Shown here in pieces: positions 32,627 through 43,860 of a stretch of 64,000 nucleotides of DNA; position 1 is the first letter of the stretch; each line of letters begins with the position of its first letter. The stretch is from contig CP085825.1 in the NCBI GenBank assembly GCA_020809705.1, positions 434,001 to 498,000 on the forward strand. The letters are read 5' to 3'. Source of the stretch: Calonectria ilicicola (lineage: Eukaryota; Ascomycota; Sordariomycetes; Hypocreales; Nectriaceae). The notes under the pieces are model-generated. The model saw nothing but the letters and a program-made list of their open reading frames with translations. It did no database searches and was not told the origin of the DNA. Position numbers and translations under genes: made by a program.

Positions 32627-33295
32627 TATTAAAAATAAACGCGAAATACATCCCACCGTACCTTCATACAGCTGGAGCTGAGGTGATAGTGCAGGGATAG
32701 GGTAACAGTAGTCACAATTGACGAGTGGGCGTGCTTTCAATGAATGAGCACGACATTGTACCATTGAATTCAGCATCCATTTACTCCATGGGGAATGATG
32801 CGCCAATCCTGAAAAAAAAAAAAAAAACTCGGATTCCCACTTTCTCATCACTCAAACTGGTCTTTTTCGGATCTCGTAGTTAGGGCGAGTTCCAGGTGAG
32901 GTAGCCGAGTGTCCGAAGTGACGCAGCAATCGAGCTAACATGACATCCTTGCCAAGTTGAGGTGGACCCAGGCAACATGGGGTCTAAGTGCTGATAGGCT
33001 TGTTGCTCTGATGCGACCTATTTGACGTGATATTCCTGATAGTTTATTGGTCCATCATCCCATGTCGTGATTCGAGACTGTGCTGTCGTTTACCTCAAGT
33101 GCAACACAAGGCGCTTTACTCCGCTATGTCCGGACCAAGGCAAGATTAACCTCAACCGTACCCTCTCAGAATGTTCCGAGGCGAGCACTATAAATTTGAT
33201 GATTGCTTGAGACAAGAGCTAATTTGCTCCTTGAATGCCCATACATGTACTCAGGGTCCTTGAGTTTTTAACTCTGAGTTGAATCCGCTTCCACC
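32627..33295. other. Intergenic before the dioxygenase
   Basis: No gene seen. It contains a run of 16 A at 32812-32827 and the presumed dioxygenase promoter, with a TATA-like CTATAAATT at 33190. Confidence 0.45.
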
Positions 33296-34505
33296 ATGTC
33301 AACCACAATTGTCGCTCCTGTCATCCAGGCAGTTCTATCTACCCAGCCTGAGACAAAGCAGTACCCCAAACCTCTGTCCCTCAGTGGCGCACTTGAGCAT
33401 TTCAAGCAAGAGGACTTGACGCCAGTAATAGGGCGTGAGTATCTTGATGTCAACCTCGTCGATGACATCCTCAACGCGAAGAACGCCGATGAGTTGATAC
33501 GCGATCTTGCAATCACAAGCAAGTCCAGCCCCTACCTACAACCCCACAAAATACTCTTTTCTAACAGCTTCAAGTATCACAAAGAGGCGTAGTCGTCTTC
33601 CGCGCCCAAGACAATCTCACCGATGACTTGCAGAAAGTTTTAGTTCAGCGACTAGGTCAGCTCTCCGGTAAACCGAAAGACTCAACCTTACACATCCATC
33701 CTTTTCTAAACAGCACCCATGAGTTTGGAGCGGAAGATAATGAAATCAGCACTATTTCTTCCGCTTCAAGGAAATTCCTCAATCCTGACCGAAAGGACCG
33801 CGATGATCGACGGACAGGGGCAGCTGTATGGCACAGCGATATCCAATTCGAGCGCTTCCCAGCAGACTACACGAGCTTGAAACTAAAACAACTTCCTTCA
33901 AATGGTGGCGACACTCTTTGGGCATCGGGGTATGAACTATACGACCGCTTTAGTGAGCCATACCAAAAGTTCTTCGAGAGCTTGACTGCGACATTTAAGG
34001 GAGATGGCTTCATCAAGGCTGCAGCCGCGCACCCTGATAAATTCTCCATTTACGAGAAACCACGAGGAAACCCCGCCAACACCGGCGCTGAACTGACAGC
34101 TGTTCACCCCATTGTACGAACGAACCCGGTGACGGGCTGGAAGTCGCTATTCGCCGTCGGCCCATTCCCAGTTCGCATCAATGAGCTGAGCTCGCGCGAG
34201 AGCAGGGAGCTTCTAGACAAGTTTTACCGAACTATCCTGGACAATCACGATCTGCAGGTTCGGTTCAAGTGGAAGAACAAGAATGATATCGGTAAGAATT
34301 AACCGGCGAGAAGGGTGCCAGTGACCAAGGCTAACCACCTGCAGCTATTTGGGATAACCGCAGTGTGTTTCATAGCGCTACCGACGATTATGATAGCTTG
34401 GGTGACCGTCTGGGCCATCGGGCGGTTGGAATTGGGGAGAAGCCGTACCTTGACCCAGCAAGCCGGTCCAGGGCTGAGGCCATCGCCGAGGATGAAAGGC
34501 TGTAG
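33296..34505 (+). CDS. TauD/TfdA-type 2-oxoglutarate dioxygenase with a GC-AG intron
   Basis: A non-heme iron oxygenase of 366 residues, cytosolic by lack of signals. Exons are 33296-33518, 33575-34291 and 34345-34505. Intron 1 (33519-33574) starts GCAAGT and ends CTTCAAG, with a CTAAC branch site; splicing there gives AITISQRGVVVFRAQDNL, the conserved form. Intron 2 is GT-AG. The iron ligands are visible as WHSDIQFE (HxD) and the distal His in DNRSVFHSATDDY, with the 2-oxoglutarate-binding Arg in GHRAVGIGEKP. Fungal relatives act on sulfonates (JLP1-like), 2,4-D-like acids or xanthine, so the substrate is open. Neighbours are an esterase relic and an epoxide hydrolase. Confidence 0.88.
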
Positions 34506-35743
34506 TTGACAAGACGTGCAAGAATACGCACCGCTAGTCAATTCCAAGTAGTTGAGTAATATATTACGGCAATTCCAATTGCAATTGGCCAAGCAACCAC
34601 AAAACTAAGTTAGAGATAGTCCTGTTGCTTCCTATCCATAGGACGGTAAACCTTGCAAGTAATTTAATGGCTTCTTCCAACTTCGCGACAACTTCTATAT
34701 GAAAAGATGGCAAGAAGGATTTTCGCCTCGGATTTGTCGTTCGCCAATAAAACAGCGCCCTAAATTGCTCCAGCAGAGTTTGCCCATCCGCGCTCCCTCC
34801 CGTGTTGCGCCACAATCATTCACAATCCTCCCCACGGTTCAAGATACTGCAATTGTCCATTGAAAGGGAAGAATTCGCCCAACTGGTTCGGAAAGTCGGA
34901 AAATCCAGGCATGGATGGTATTTCTTGCAATATGAAAGCACTAGTACGATAACCTGGAGAAAGTTCGTCTGTTGAGGTAACCGGAAACTCATTTGTGGCT
35001 GGTGATGGTACTCAGGTACTCAGCTCTCGCACTGTGTCAGTGGAACTTGGCGTCTGTTGTCCTCTCGAATAGGCGATTGTGGCACCGTAGCACCCGCTGC
35101 AGTAGGGTCTCAGTATTATGACGAGTGCAAAACCTAACCAATTTTCATTTGCTCAACTTATAGTACGCCTGTTGATATAGAAATTGCTCGACATCAAGGG
35201 TCGTCTGTCGCCATTGAAGCCACTCGGGAAATGCTCCAACCAAGGGTTTAGAGACCCGAGAGACTATGACCTACCTGGCCTCTGACGCATGGGAATTGCG
35301 CCAGCAATGATGTTCAAGTGTCTGGCTGTATCGATATCATGCCATGGGAAACGGTCAGTGAGATGACTCATGTGTTACTTGACTCATATTTTGAGTTCTT
35401 GGAACGTCATTACTGTATATGTGGGGATTCTCCTCTTCTGAGTCAAAGCGACCAGGGTGATCGCCGGACTCATTCCCCCTACTCGCGCAGCTTTTGACTC
35501 TAGGTTTCGGCCATGCGAGGAAAGAATCGACTGGCTCCTTCGGCACTGGTTGAAGTACCGTCTCGAGATATAATACTTAATATATGTGCCTATAAGTATA
35601 CTAGCTGGATAGTTACCGCTCATCTTGAATCTTAAATTTTTTAGTCTCTATCTGCCCCGTCAGCTCCTATTGTTTAGTACCGTTGTCCAGTCCTGGCCTG
35701 ATAACTTTTTACTCTCCTCAACTTGTCCTTTCACTCCACGAAA
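34506..35743. other. Intergenic, no gene seen
   Basis: About 1.2 kb with no motif-bearing frame. A minus-strand frame at 35355-35546 looks fortuitous. It holds the epoxide hydrolase promoter. Confidence 0.45.
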
Positions 35744-37073
35744 ATGCCGTATACAGTCCCCAAAGCTGCCAGGTCTTTCACTCTACACATCCCCGACGAG
35801 GACTGCTCTCAGCTCCATGAGCTGCTTAAACTGTCCCGCGCGGGGCCCTCAACCTGGGAGAATCAGCACCAAGATGGTCGCTACGGTATCTCTCACCAGT
35901 GGCTCATCTCAACTAAGAACTATTGGCTTAATCAGTTTGATTGGCGTGCCCAAGAATCCCGGATCAACTCGCTCCCCAATTACAAGATAAACATCGAGGA
36001 TGGTAAGGGAGATATTGATCTTCACTTCATTGGGCTATTCTCGCAGAAGGAGGATGCCGTCCCTATAGTCTTCCTTCACGGTTGGCCGGGCAGCTTCCTC
36101 GAGTTCATACCCATGCTGGAACTCCTTCAGAAGAATTATGACTCCAGGTCGTTGCCTTACCACGTCATAGTCCCCTCCCTGCCGGGGTACACGCTTAGCT
36201 CGGGTCCAAGCCAGACTGAAGCCTGGAATAGTGACGATGCGGCACGCGTGATCAACAAAGCAGTCAACGCCCTCGGCTTCAGCCAGTATGCCGTGCAGGG
36301 AGGAGACGTCGGGTGTTTGATTGCTTCGCTCCTCGCCACGACGTACGACTCGGTCGCAGCAGTCCACCGTAAGCACAGTGATTGATTGCATCTAGCTTTA
36401 TTGATTCTAATAGCTCATAGTCAACCTGCTGCCAAGCTTAGACCAGGTCAGCGCCGATGATCCATTTCTTACTGCCGTGGAAGAAGCGGCCATTGAGCGT
36501 GTAGGACAACGGTTCCTAACCCCAACAATAGGGGCCGCTATGCTGCAAAGCACAAGGCCCGCTACGATTGGGGCATTGGTTTCGTCTAGTCCCCTGGCAC
36601 TCCTGGCGTGGTGAGATTCGAGTTTGCAGCTCTTACAGGCAATTCATTAACATTTTGAGCAGGGTTGGCGAGAAAATGCTAGAATGGCCTGACGACGTAA
36701 TCATGATCGACGAGATTTTAACCAACGTTTCTCTGTACTGGTTCACCGAGACGATGCCAAGATGCATCTATACATATCGCGGGACCTTTATCAACGGCCA
36801 TCAGTATAAATTTCCGCCCTTTCAAAAGCCATTTGGCTACTCTTGGTTTATGCGGGAGCTTATCCCTGTTCCGAGAAAAGTAGTCGAGGAAAAGGGCGAT
36901 CTAGTCTTCTATCGACAGCATGAGAGGGTAAGAGCTCACATGGATCATTCGCTTCATATGGACTGAATTGACCTTTGTCATAGGGAGGGCATTTTGCGGC
37001 TCTGGAGAGACCCGTGGAATTTCTTCAGGATATTGAAGATTTTATCAAGGTTGCTTGGCGTCGTGATGTTTGA
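35744..37073 (+). CDS. Epoxide hydrolase (microsomal type, alpha/beta hydrolase fold)
   Basis: 389 residues, opening epoxides to diols. Exons are 35744-36368, 36421-36610, 36663-36927 and 36984-37073; introns are 52, 52 and 56 bases and in frame. The N-terminal EHN domain (residues 1-110) carries the conserved WLISTKNYWLNQFDWRAQE. The oxyanion loop is HGWPGSFLEF. The nucleophile is Asp in the QGGDVG elbow, where relatives often have GGDWG. Further marks are LLPSLDQVS, MLQSTRPATIGALVSSSPLALLAW and the histidine in RGGHFAALERP. No membrane anchor is seen. It is convergent with the carboxylesterase 200 bases downstream. Epoxide hydrolase, oxygenase and esterases together suggest breakdown or detoxification of an aromatic or plant compound; this is inference. 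Confidence 0.9.
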
Positions 37074-37274
37074 GACTTTCATGCCGGAAGGAGCATTAAA
37101 TAGCTAGATCTTGGCTTATATACGGCACCGGGTCTGATCAGATCCCTCGTTATGAACTTGTTGTTTGATTTTTTTATTTATTCTTTGTTTATATATATAT
37201 TGGTTTTTTAACATCTATGGCTAGGCTCCTAAGGCCACCCCACCCTCAAACTAACTCAAATAGCTAGTTAGCGT

Positions 37275-39323
37275 TTATTCAAGGCTCCAAAGCGCCTTAA
37301 TTAGTGACGGGATATCTTCCTCAAGCAGCTTCAACCGGTTGATTCTCTCCGCCCACCTTGAAGTTTTCACAAGGTTCTCAACCCTTAAAGATCCATCTTT
37401 GCCCCATACAAGAATCTCATCCTCCGCAACCTTTTGAACGGGTTCTCCCACAATGAAGCCAATCAGATAGTCTTGGAAATCATTCACCAGCTTGAGGTGA
37501 CTGATGGCGTAAATTTCCGAATCAGCAGTCGTATCCTGCTCTGTAGACTCTATTTCAGAGCCTGTAGAGGACTCAACAGAAGACTCTGGATACGGCTTGA
37601 AGATGCCCTTATCCGCATTGGCCAGGGCATCATGGAACGCATCAAATCCGTAAATAATCTCGACCCCGTGGTGTGCACGTCCTCTTCTGATTCCAGGGAA
37701 CGGGTTTCCAAATTCAATGTGGTAGGGCTGAATGCTGGTAGCGTCACCGTGCTTGGCGCGGCGCTGTTCTGTTAGCAAGGCTCGCGCCCGGTAAATACCG
37801 AGATCGAAGACTGCATCTGAGTGAAACCGCTCTAAGCCTGCTCGTAAAACACTCTGGCTGGAGCCCTCGACAATGCAATAGGCTTTTAATACCTCGGCGC
37901 CCGCCTCAGCTATTGAATAGCTTCTGGCGAATGCTTCTTGCAACTTTTCAAGGTCAACACCACTTTGGGCATGGCCAGCTGACTGTAGTGACCTTGTTTA
38001 GCAAAAGTGCAATAGCTGACGATAGGTTTGCATGCTGGACGCAGGCTGGCAATAAGAGTGATTATTGACTTACCTCGATGTCAGTTGCGCCTATCATGAC
38101 TTTAATGGGCTTGTAGTTGACAGGTTTCATCTCCTGCCATAGATCCACGTGGGGGAATACTGCAGACTCCTGGGTCATGGTCACGTTTTCAGCAATAGGC
38201 GGCAGCATGAATACCTGGTTCTCAAGAGCAGACTCAAGCATGGCTGCTGTTGAGATCTGGCGCAGCGTTTCCACTTTTCGTTGACTGCTGCTGTCGGTCT
38301 CGACACCCCAGTGTTGGCACAGCTTATCCCACTTGGCCTCTGCCTCCGCTAGCGGCATTGGCAGTAGTGTCAACATGGCGCCTGATTGTACGAGAGCTCT
38401 TTGGAAGAGGGGTTTCTCGGGGTGCGCATCGGCATCAAGAATGTGTGCATACGCACCACTGCCTCCTGCCGAGCTGCCGTACAAGGTGATATGCTCCGGG
38501 TCGCCGCCAAACTGCACAATATTGCGCGCTACCCACGTCAAGCCAACCTTCTGATCATACAAGCCGAAATTGAGACCTCTGATCTCGGCTTGAGCTTGAG
38601 TGTTTAGGATGTCAACCGAGCCGGCAAACCCAAATACACCGGCCCTATAGTTTAGGTTCACAGCGATAAAGGGAGAACCAATTTCTAGAGACCGGAGGAC
38701 GAGACGGGAAGGGTCTAGTGATAAGTTATTGGTAATTAATAGTTATGTTCAAGGCCTTAATGAATATATAATAAACGACAAAATCATTTCCTACGCACCA
38801 TGGAGAGGGTCGCTGCCAGCGCCGGTTCCAGCGCCGCCATGGATATAAACCATAACAGGCAACCTGGATGATTCTTTAATCCCCGCGCGGGATAATCCAG
38901 CGGCACTAGGGCGGACGATAATGAGGTTGAGACAGTCGAATTCAGATTCGCAAAGGTCGGGAAATGCCAGGTGCGCTTGGAAGTATTTGGTGTTTTTGGC
39001 ATCGCTAGGTTGGGGACATTTGGGTCTAGCGTGTACACAGCAGTCAGCCTGAGGATACAGAAATCACGTAATCGCTATAATCCAAATAGACTATACCCAT
39101 CCTTCGTCGCGTCAAAAACATCATGAGGAAGACGAGTGCGGAGCCTTGAATGTTCCCATCTCTTGCTCACTTGTCCAAATGGGATGCCCCGAAACTCATC
39201 CAGATCGTCGGACAGAGATGACTTTTTGCCAACCACTATTTGAATGGAGCTAGGTTTGGTCCATGTTGGCAATTCAACGACTACCTCTTTGTTAGAATGC
39301 CGAGTCTTGAACTGTTTGCTCAT
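37275..39323 (-). CDS. Type-B carboxylesterase
   Basis: 600 residues, an alpha/beta-hydrolase serine esterase. Exons are 39323-39097, 39025-38799, 38714-38074 and 37982-37275; introns 71, 84 and 91 bases. The start at 39323 gives MSKQFKTRHSNKEV. The N-terminal mark is FRGIPFGQVSKRWEHS, then CESEFDCLNLIIVRP and the oxyanion motif YIHGGAGTGAGS. The catalytic serine sits in LYGSSAGGSGAY, where many relatives have GESAG. The acid and histidine regions are in the last exon (for example AHHGVEIIYGF). No signal peptide is apparent, so it is probably intracellular, unlike secreted lipases of this family. It lies tail to tail with the epoxide hydrolase. Substrate unknown. Confidence 0.88.
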
Positions 39324-39894
39324 TTCGCCAATTCGGAATGTTGTAATAAGAAGATGCATGCGATGCTTTTTGAGCCCGATGGATATACGTGATGGAAATC
39401 CTCGGAAGTCTAGGTATAGAATGTTTATCTTTCTTGTCACTCGCCAAGCTTTATCTCAAGAAACAGACTGACTGTGGGGTAGATTCGTCAGCGCTTGAAT
39501 ATGAGTCACACGGTGTGTCCTAAGATCTACCAGCACTGCTAATAACAGCGGGGTTTGATTGGGGAGGATGGAGTTATCCCACATCCCGAGCTCATTGCTA
39601 CAGAACCCTGCCTATTTCGCCGAGTTCCGCGGCAAAGGCATGGGTCAGAGAAAAGTCAAGTTGGAGACTAGCCTGCCGGGTAAATTCGTCCCTATCTACC
39701 GCCCCGAATCAATCACTACATAGGCTTACTGTGCCGAACTGTTCGACATCGACAGTGACCCCGGCCGGATAAGGTCAACTTTCCCCTACCGCCCTTACAG
39801 TCATGGCTTCCTTCCAATAACAACAGCAGCAACAACGCAATGCCTCTACGGAAAGAAATATCAGCACAAATGCGATTCCGTATCTGCTAGCTTT

Positions 39895-39908
39895 ATAGCC
39901 TAGGCTAT
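39895..39908. repeat. 14-base palindrome ATAGCCTAGGCTAT, copy 1
   Basis: A perfect self-complementary 14-mer, identical to the copy at 40058-40071 and 163 bases from it. The surrounding DNA is rich in TATAG/CTATA words. Confidence 0.6.
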
Positions 39909-40057
39909 GCCATGTCATATATTAACTGTAATCTATAGCTATCTAAATATCTAAGGGTATACAGAGGTGCCCTAATAAGGGCTCCTTTTTGGGCTGCCTG
40001 GTGGGAAAAACCTATAGCCTTTTTGGGATGGCTTGCGGACTCCAAAACCTCCGAGGA

Positions 40058-40071
40058 TAGCCTAGGCTATT
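40058..40071. repeat. 14-base palindrome ATAGCCTAGGCTAT, copy 2
   Basis: Exact second copy, just inside the short open frame 40023-40262. Confidence 0.6.
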
Positions 40072-40957
40072 TCTATAAGAATATATTCAAAATCCATCCC
40101 GAAATATCCTCATCTATGATTAAATACACTTTCCGGCGTGAAGCTGAGAGAATCAATGACGAGAGCAAGTCTCGGTCAAGGCGACTGCGTAAGCTGACCG
40201 AAGAATACGGCGACCGAGTCTATGATATCACAGCCTCTATTAGGCGTAAAATTGAGCGATGACTAGCCAATACTTATTTTAAGTGGAACAAATATGATCA
40301 TGGAAGGCATCTCTTATATTCTCTTTGTACAATAATGCGTTCCTTAAACCTTCTTTTTTCTCTGTCTCCCCATTCACGTGGTTGTGAGCGCCTTGGCGTA
40401 AGGGACTTGCTCGTCAACAATGCTGTCAGAATAGCGTGCGTTCTTCCTACCCAGAGTTGGCTTTCTTTCCCAACTCCGACGTATAAGTCCGAGGTTATTA
40501 ATGCCTGAGATAATCCTCCGTCTCGTCAGCATACCGAAGAGCACACTGCAAGGGCTGTTCTTCTCATACGACGGCCTCGTGGCCTTGTCCATTAGATTTC
40601 AAGTAGACTTGAGTTTTAACATATACTGATTGATTTCCATAAATTTTCAGGGCCACGTTGAGTTTCTAAAGATGTTTAGAGTGCAAGAACAGCCCCATAT
40701 TGAATCCAAGCGTGATGCAATCTCGTACAGACGTTGATTTAATCGGACGTTTCTTTAGCTTACTCGTGCTGCGCCGCATCATCTCAGCCACACTAACTGC
40801 GTCAAGTCAACAGGCGTCTCTTGAATGCTTGGCAGCTCCGCACCTCACAGGCCATCCACCACATGTAAATAGAGTGATGACAATCGTTTAGCACGCGTGT
40901 CCTAGGACTACTTACCTGTAGCTGAACACATCTCACTTTTGTCTCACTCACTGCCTG

Positions 40958-41274
40958 ATGACATCCGAAGACCAGTCCCCTGTGCCTCCTCTCGGTGGTT
41001 CTATCTGCACCATTGCGCGGGGCAGGGAATATTCCACAGATCGGGTGCGACGCCCGCATTACAAGTCCCGAACCGGATGCCGGACCTGTAAGCGAGGCGA
41101 ATTAAGGTATACCACGACCGTTTCGCTATTCCCAACCCATCAACGTTAGTCAAGTGCTCATTCGTAGGGGTAGTGTGACGAAAGGCAACCAGCGTGGGGT
41201 AATTGCATCAGAAGAAAGACGGAATGCGATTACACCTGATCCACAACCCCATCAAGCATGGGCTCCGGCCTATC
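40958..41274 (+). pseudogene. Dead zinc-cluster regulator, N-terminal remnant
   Basis: The ATG at 40958 opens a 50-residue leader ending in HYKSRTGCRTCKRGE, the first half of a Zn2Cys6 domain. After an apparent intron starting GTATAC near 41106, the second half is visible around 41175-41230: CDERQPAWGNCIRRKTECDY. The expected third or fourth cysteine is Trp (TGG for TGC), no splice pair joins the halves in frame, and a stop follows two codons after the last cysteine (DYT stop). No downstream regulator domain remains. It is a relic beside the dehydrogenase gene, perhaps once its regulator. Confidence 0.65.
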
Positions 41275-41974
41275 TAAGGGCACCCGGGTCCCCTCTTACC
41301 AGGATAAGGAGTAGAGCATGGGTGACCAAGGCCTTCCGAATGGTAGTCGTGGGTGGAGAAGCTTTCGGCTAGAGAACTTAATGACTGGATAGATTTGTCA
41401 AGCCAGGTTCAAAATATCTAGGGATACGCGAATTTGAGTGCTGCTGGTTGATGGTAGTTAGCAGAGCTACATGGTATCCGAGGCTAAACCCTACTGAGTG
41501 GGGGTGGCCGGTCACGCTTAGTTGCGATCCCCACCACAGCTTCATCACACTGGGGCCAATGGGGCGGCACAACCATTACACCGGCGCCAATGGGGCGGTA
41601 CAACTATCATACCGCTGAGTCGCCACTCTTGGCTCTGTCGACTTCTAAGACTCTTAGTTGTCTCGAGAGTGGAACCCTGATCGATATAAGACGTGGCCGT
41701 CAATATCATGTTAGGTTCTCTTCATTATCCGCCCCAACAACGCGACGCAGCTGCTGTGCCGTAGCTTTCTGCAAGTTTCGAGGGCCCTGATCTTCTTGTC
41801 CAGCTTTTCAAGCGCATTCTCTGCTTCCTTTAATCCGATATCGAACGCTTCGCCGTCGCCGCGCTTTGCTACCCAGAGACTTCCCCTTTTCCTATGAACC
41901 GATAGAGCCTGAGTCAATCTTGCCAGGACGCCTCTAGCTAAAGAAGTTTTTCATTGGGCCCCGGAGCTGCTATC
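41275..41974. promoter_or_regulatory. Upstream region of the dehydrogenase
   Basis: 0.7 kb with no gene seen. It contains the tandem CCAAT repeats at 41555-41614. Confidence 0.4.
41555..41614. repeat. Tandem 29-base repeat carrying CCAAT boxes
   Basis: Two 29-base units (41555-41583 and 41586-41614), each beginning GCCAATGGGGCGG, differ at four positions, all C/T transitions. CCAAT is the site of the fungal CCAAT-binding complex. The units lie 360-420 bases before the dehydrogenase ATG. Confidence 0.6.
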
Positions 41975-43060
41975 ATGAAAGCTCTCGTATCAAACCATAA
42001 CATCATTGCCAGGATCCTAAACCTGAGCTTGAGCAAATCGATCGGCCGTGGAGTGGAGTTGACAGAAGTCCCCGTTCCAACAATCTCAGATGATGAGATC
42101 CTTGTCAAAGTCTGCGCCGTAGCGCTGAACCCGACTGATTTCAAACACATCGACTTCCTCTCCCCGCCCAATTGTATCATTGGCTGCGACTACGCCGGTA
42201 AGGTTGTGAAGACGGGGCGTAATGCGACAAAACGATGGAAAGTGGGCGATCGCGTGGCGGGTGCCGTGCACGGCGGCCTCTACACGGATCGGGGTGCGTT
42301 TGTCGAGTATCTGAAGGTCCCTGGTGATCTCGCTTGGCGAATACCCGATGGAGTTACTGACACTGAAGCGACAACGTACGGAATCTCTGCCATCACTGCA
42401 ATGCAGGCGATAAATGTCCATCTCAGCCAGCCCTGGGCGGATGAAGGTTGGGGGGCGGAACAGCGAACGTCTAGGAATGGCGATGTAGTCTTCATCTACG
42501 CAGGCTCCACATGCGCGGGTCTGTTCTCTATACAGTTAGCCAAGGCAGCTGGGTGCACCGTGATCACGACGTCCTCGCCACATTCATTCGAGCTTGTCAA
42601 AAGATACGGTGCGGACAGTGTGTTCGACTATCGGTCGTCCACAGCGGTTGACGAGATTATCAAGGAACATCCTAACATTATCTGCGCCGTCGACTGCTTC
42701 TCGGAGGGAAGCTCGACAGAATTTTGTGCCAAGCTTCTCAAGAACAATGGAGGTAAGGTGGTGACGCTACTTGATAGAGGGAAATCGAAAACACCGGGAG
42801 TGGAATATGAGCTTATCTTGGCATATACTCTGTTTGGTCTCGCATTTGAGTGGTTATCGCCTATTGGACCGAGGTTTGAGGCTAAGCCTGCTGATCGCGA
42901 GGCACTCGCACGCTTCTATACTGGTCTCCCAGGACTGACAAAAGTTGTAAAGTCGCCACCAATTTCTATTATCGATGGTGGTTTCGATGGTATTTTTACT
43001 GGAATAGATAGGCTGCGACACGGTCAGGTCTCTGGAAGCAAGTTAGTTGTCGAATTGTAA
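41975..43060 (+). CDS. MDR-family dehydrogenase / trans-enoyl-reductase-like protein
   Basis: A single-exon, intact gene of 361 residues. The medium-chain dehydrogenase/reductase fold is shown by an N-terminal GroES-like domain (ILVKVCAVALNPTDFKHID, IIGCDYAGKVVKTG, WKVGDRVAGAVHGG). The Rossmann nucleotide-binding segment reads FIYAGSTCAGLFSIQLAKAAGC, followed by KRYGADSVFDYRSS. The C-terminus ends ISIIDGGFDGIFTGIDRLRHGQVSGSKLVVEL, typical of fungal zinc-binding-type dehydrogenases and LovC-like trans-acting enoyl reductases. The cysteine and histidine ligands of catalytic zinc are not evident, so a zinc-free reductase using NADPH is likely. No polyketide synthase lies in the window, so a secondary-metabolism role is not supported here. 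Start ATG at 41975 is the first in frame. Confidence 0.88.
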   Translation: MKALVSNHNIIARILNLSLSKSIGRGVELTEVPVPTISDDEILVKVCAVALNPTDFKHIDFLSPPNCIIGCDYAGKVVKTGRNATKRWKVGDRVAGAVHGGLYTDRGAFVEYLKVPGDLAWRIPDGVTDTEATTYGISAITAMQAINVHLSQPWADEGWGAEQRTSRNGDVVFIYAGSTCAGLFSIQLAKAAGCTVITTSSPHSFELVKRYGADSVFDYRSSTAVDEIIKEHPNIICAVDCFSEGSSTEFCAKLLKNNGGKVVTLLDRGKSKTPGVEYELILAYTLFGLAFEWLSPIGPRFEAKPADREALARFYTGLPGLTKVVKSPPISIIDGGFDGIFTGIDRLRHGQVSGSKLVVEL

Positions 43061-43860
43061 TAAACTGGATTGATTCTCGTTTGTTCCTGTTGAGAGCTGC
43101 GAGAATGACGCTCCGACCACTGTATACTAGCCCGTCAGGCCAAAATATAAACCAATAATCGCATTGCTCGCAATTACAGGCACTTATAACAGCTATTAAA
43201 TAGGGCTCGTACGCCGGGGGCTCTGCCCAGCTCCTAACACCATGTCTCCTCTCCAATGGGCTTGCCCACTGCGCCGATAAGGGGAACTAAGCCTGATCGT
43301 CTTGCGCCACAGCTGCCTTACCTCAACTAGCAAATAGGACCTAGTTTGAGCCGGGTGTTGGATTCCTTGTCAAAGCGTGTGACCCGACTCTGTAGCAGAG
43401 TGGTCAAGGACACAACTCCTCACCAGATAACCCTGGTCGCTTCCGTGCGGCACGGTTGGGACTATTAACCCTGACATTGGACTTGGGGTTATTTGGGTTT
43501 ACTTGAGTTTACTTGGGTTAAGCCAGGTCCCCAGTCGCTTCGACCAATCACCTTGCACCATTCTACGAGAATTCATCTTATATAAGAAACACTTTCATTT
43601 CCCCATTGTGATTAGGTAGATTAACCAAATTCTACTAGAATTTCTGTTTAATGAAGGTCAGGCTAACAAGCGAAAGATCCAATCTCGACTTAAAACTTCA
43701 GACCAAACCCCTGTTTTACTGTTCCCAAAAGACAAACACCATCTTTCTATGAACAAATGAAACAAGTATAACCTTACAACGCACCACCCCTCCGATTATG
43801 CGCCGTTTCCTGCTGCCACATCGATCAGATGATATCCGTAGTTATTGAAAGCCATGCCGG
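43061..43860. other. Intergenic between convergent genes
   Basis: No gene seen. A tRNA-like stretch near 43390 has an A-box resemblance but no B box. Two repeats of TTTACTTGRGTT at 43498-43518 are short. Confidence 0.4.

Larger units (their letters stand above)
39324..40957. other. Gene-poor stretch with palindromes and possible relic frames
   Basis: About 1.6 kb. Two identical 14-base palindromes lie at 39895 and 40058. A frame at 40023-40262 (79 codons, Arg/Lys-rich end RRLRKLTEEYGDRVYDITAS) and a minus frame at 40374-40592 have coding-like character but no recognisable domain. This may be remains of a mobile element; I cannot show terminal repeats or a transposase motif. Confidence 0.4.

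Noticed and set aside
41975..43060. Part of a polyketide cluster, because the dehydrogenase resembles trans-acting enoyl reductases
   Set aside because: No polyketide synthase, thioesterase or tailoring set lies in the window; the family also has many stand-alone members.
43385..43460. tRNA gene suggested by TAGCAGAGTGG, similar to an A box
   Set aside because: No GGTTCRANNCC B box and no acceptor stem can be paired; at best a degenerate relic.
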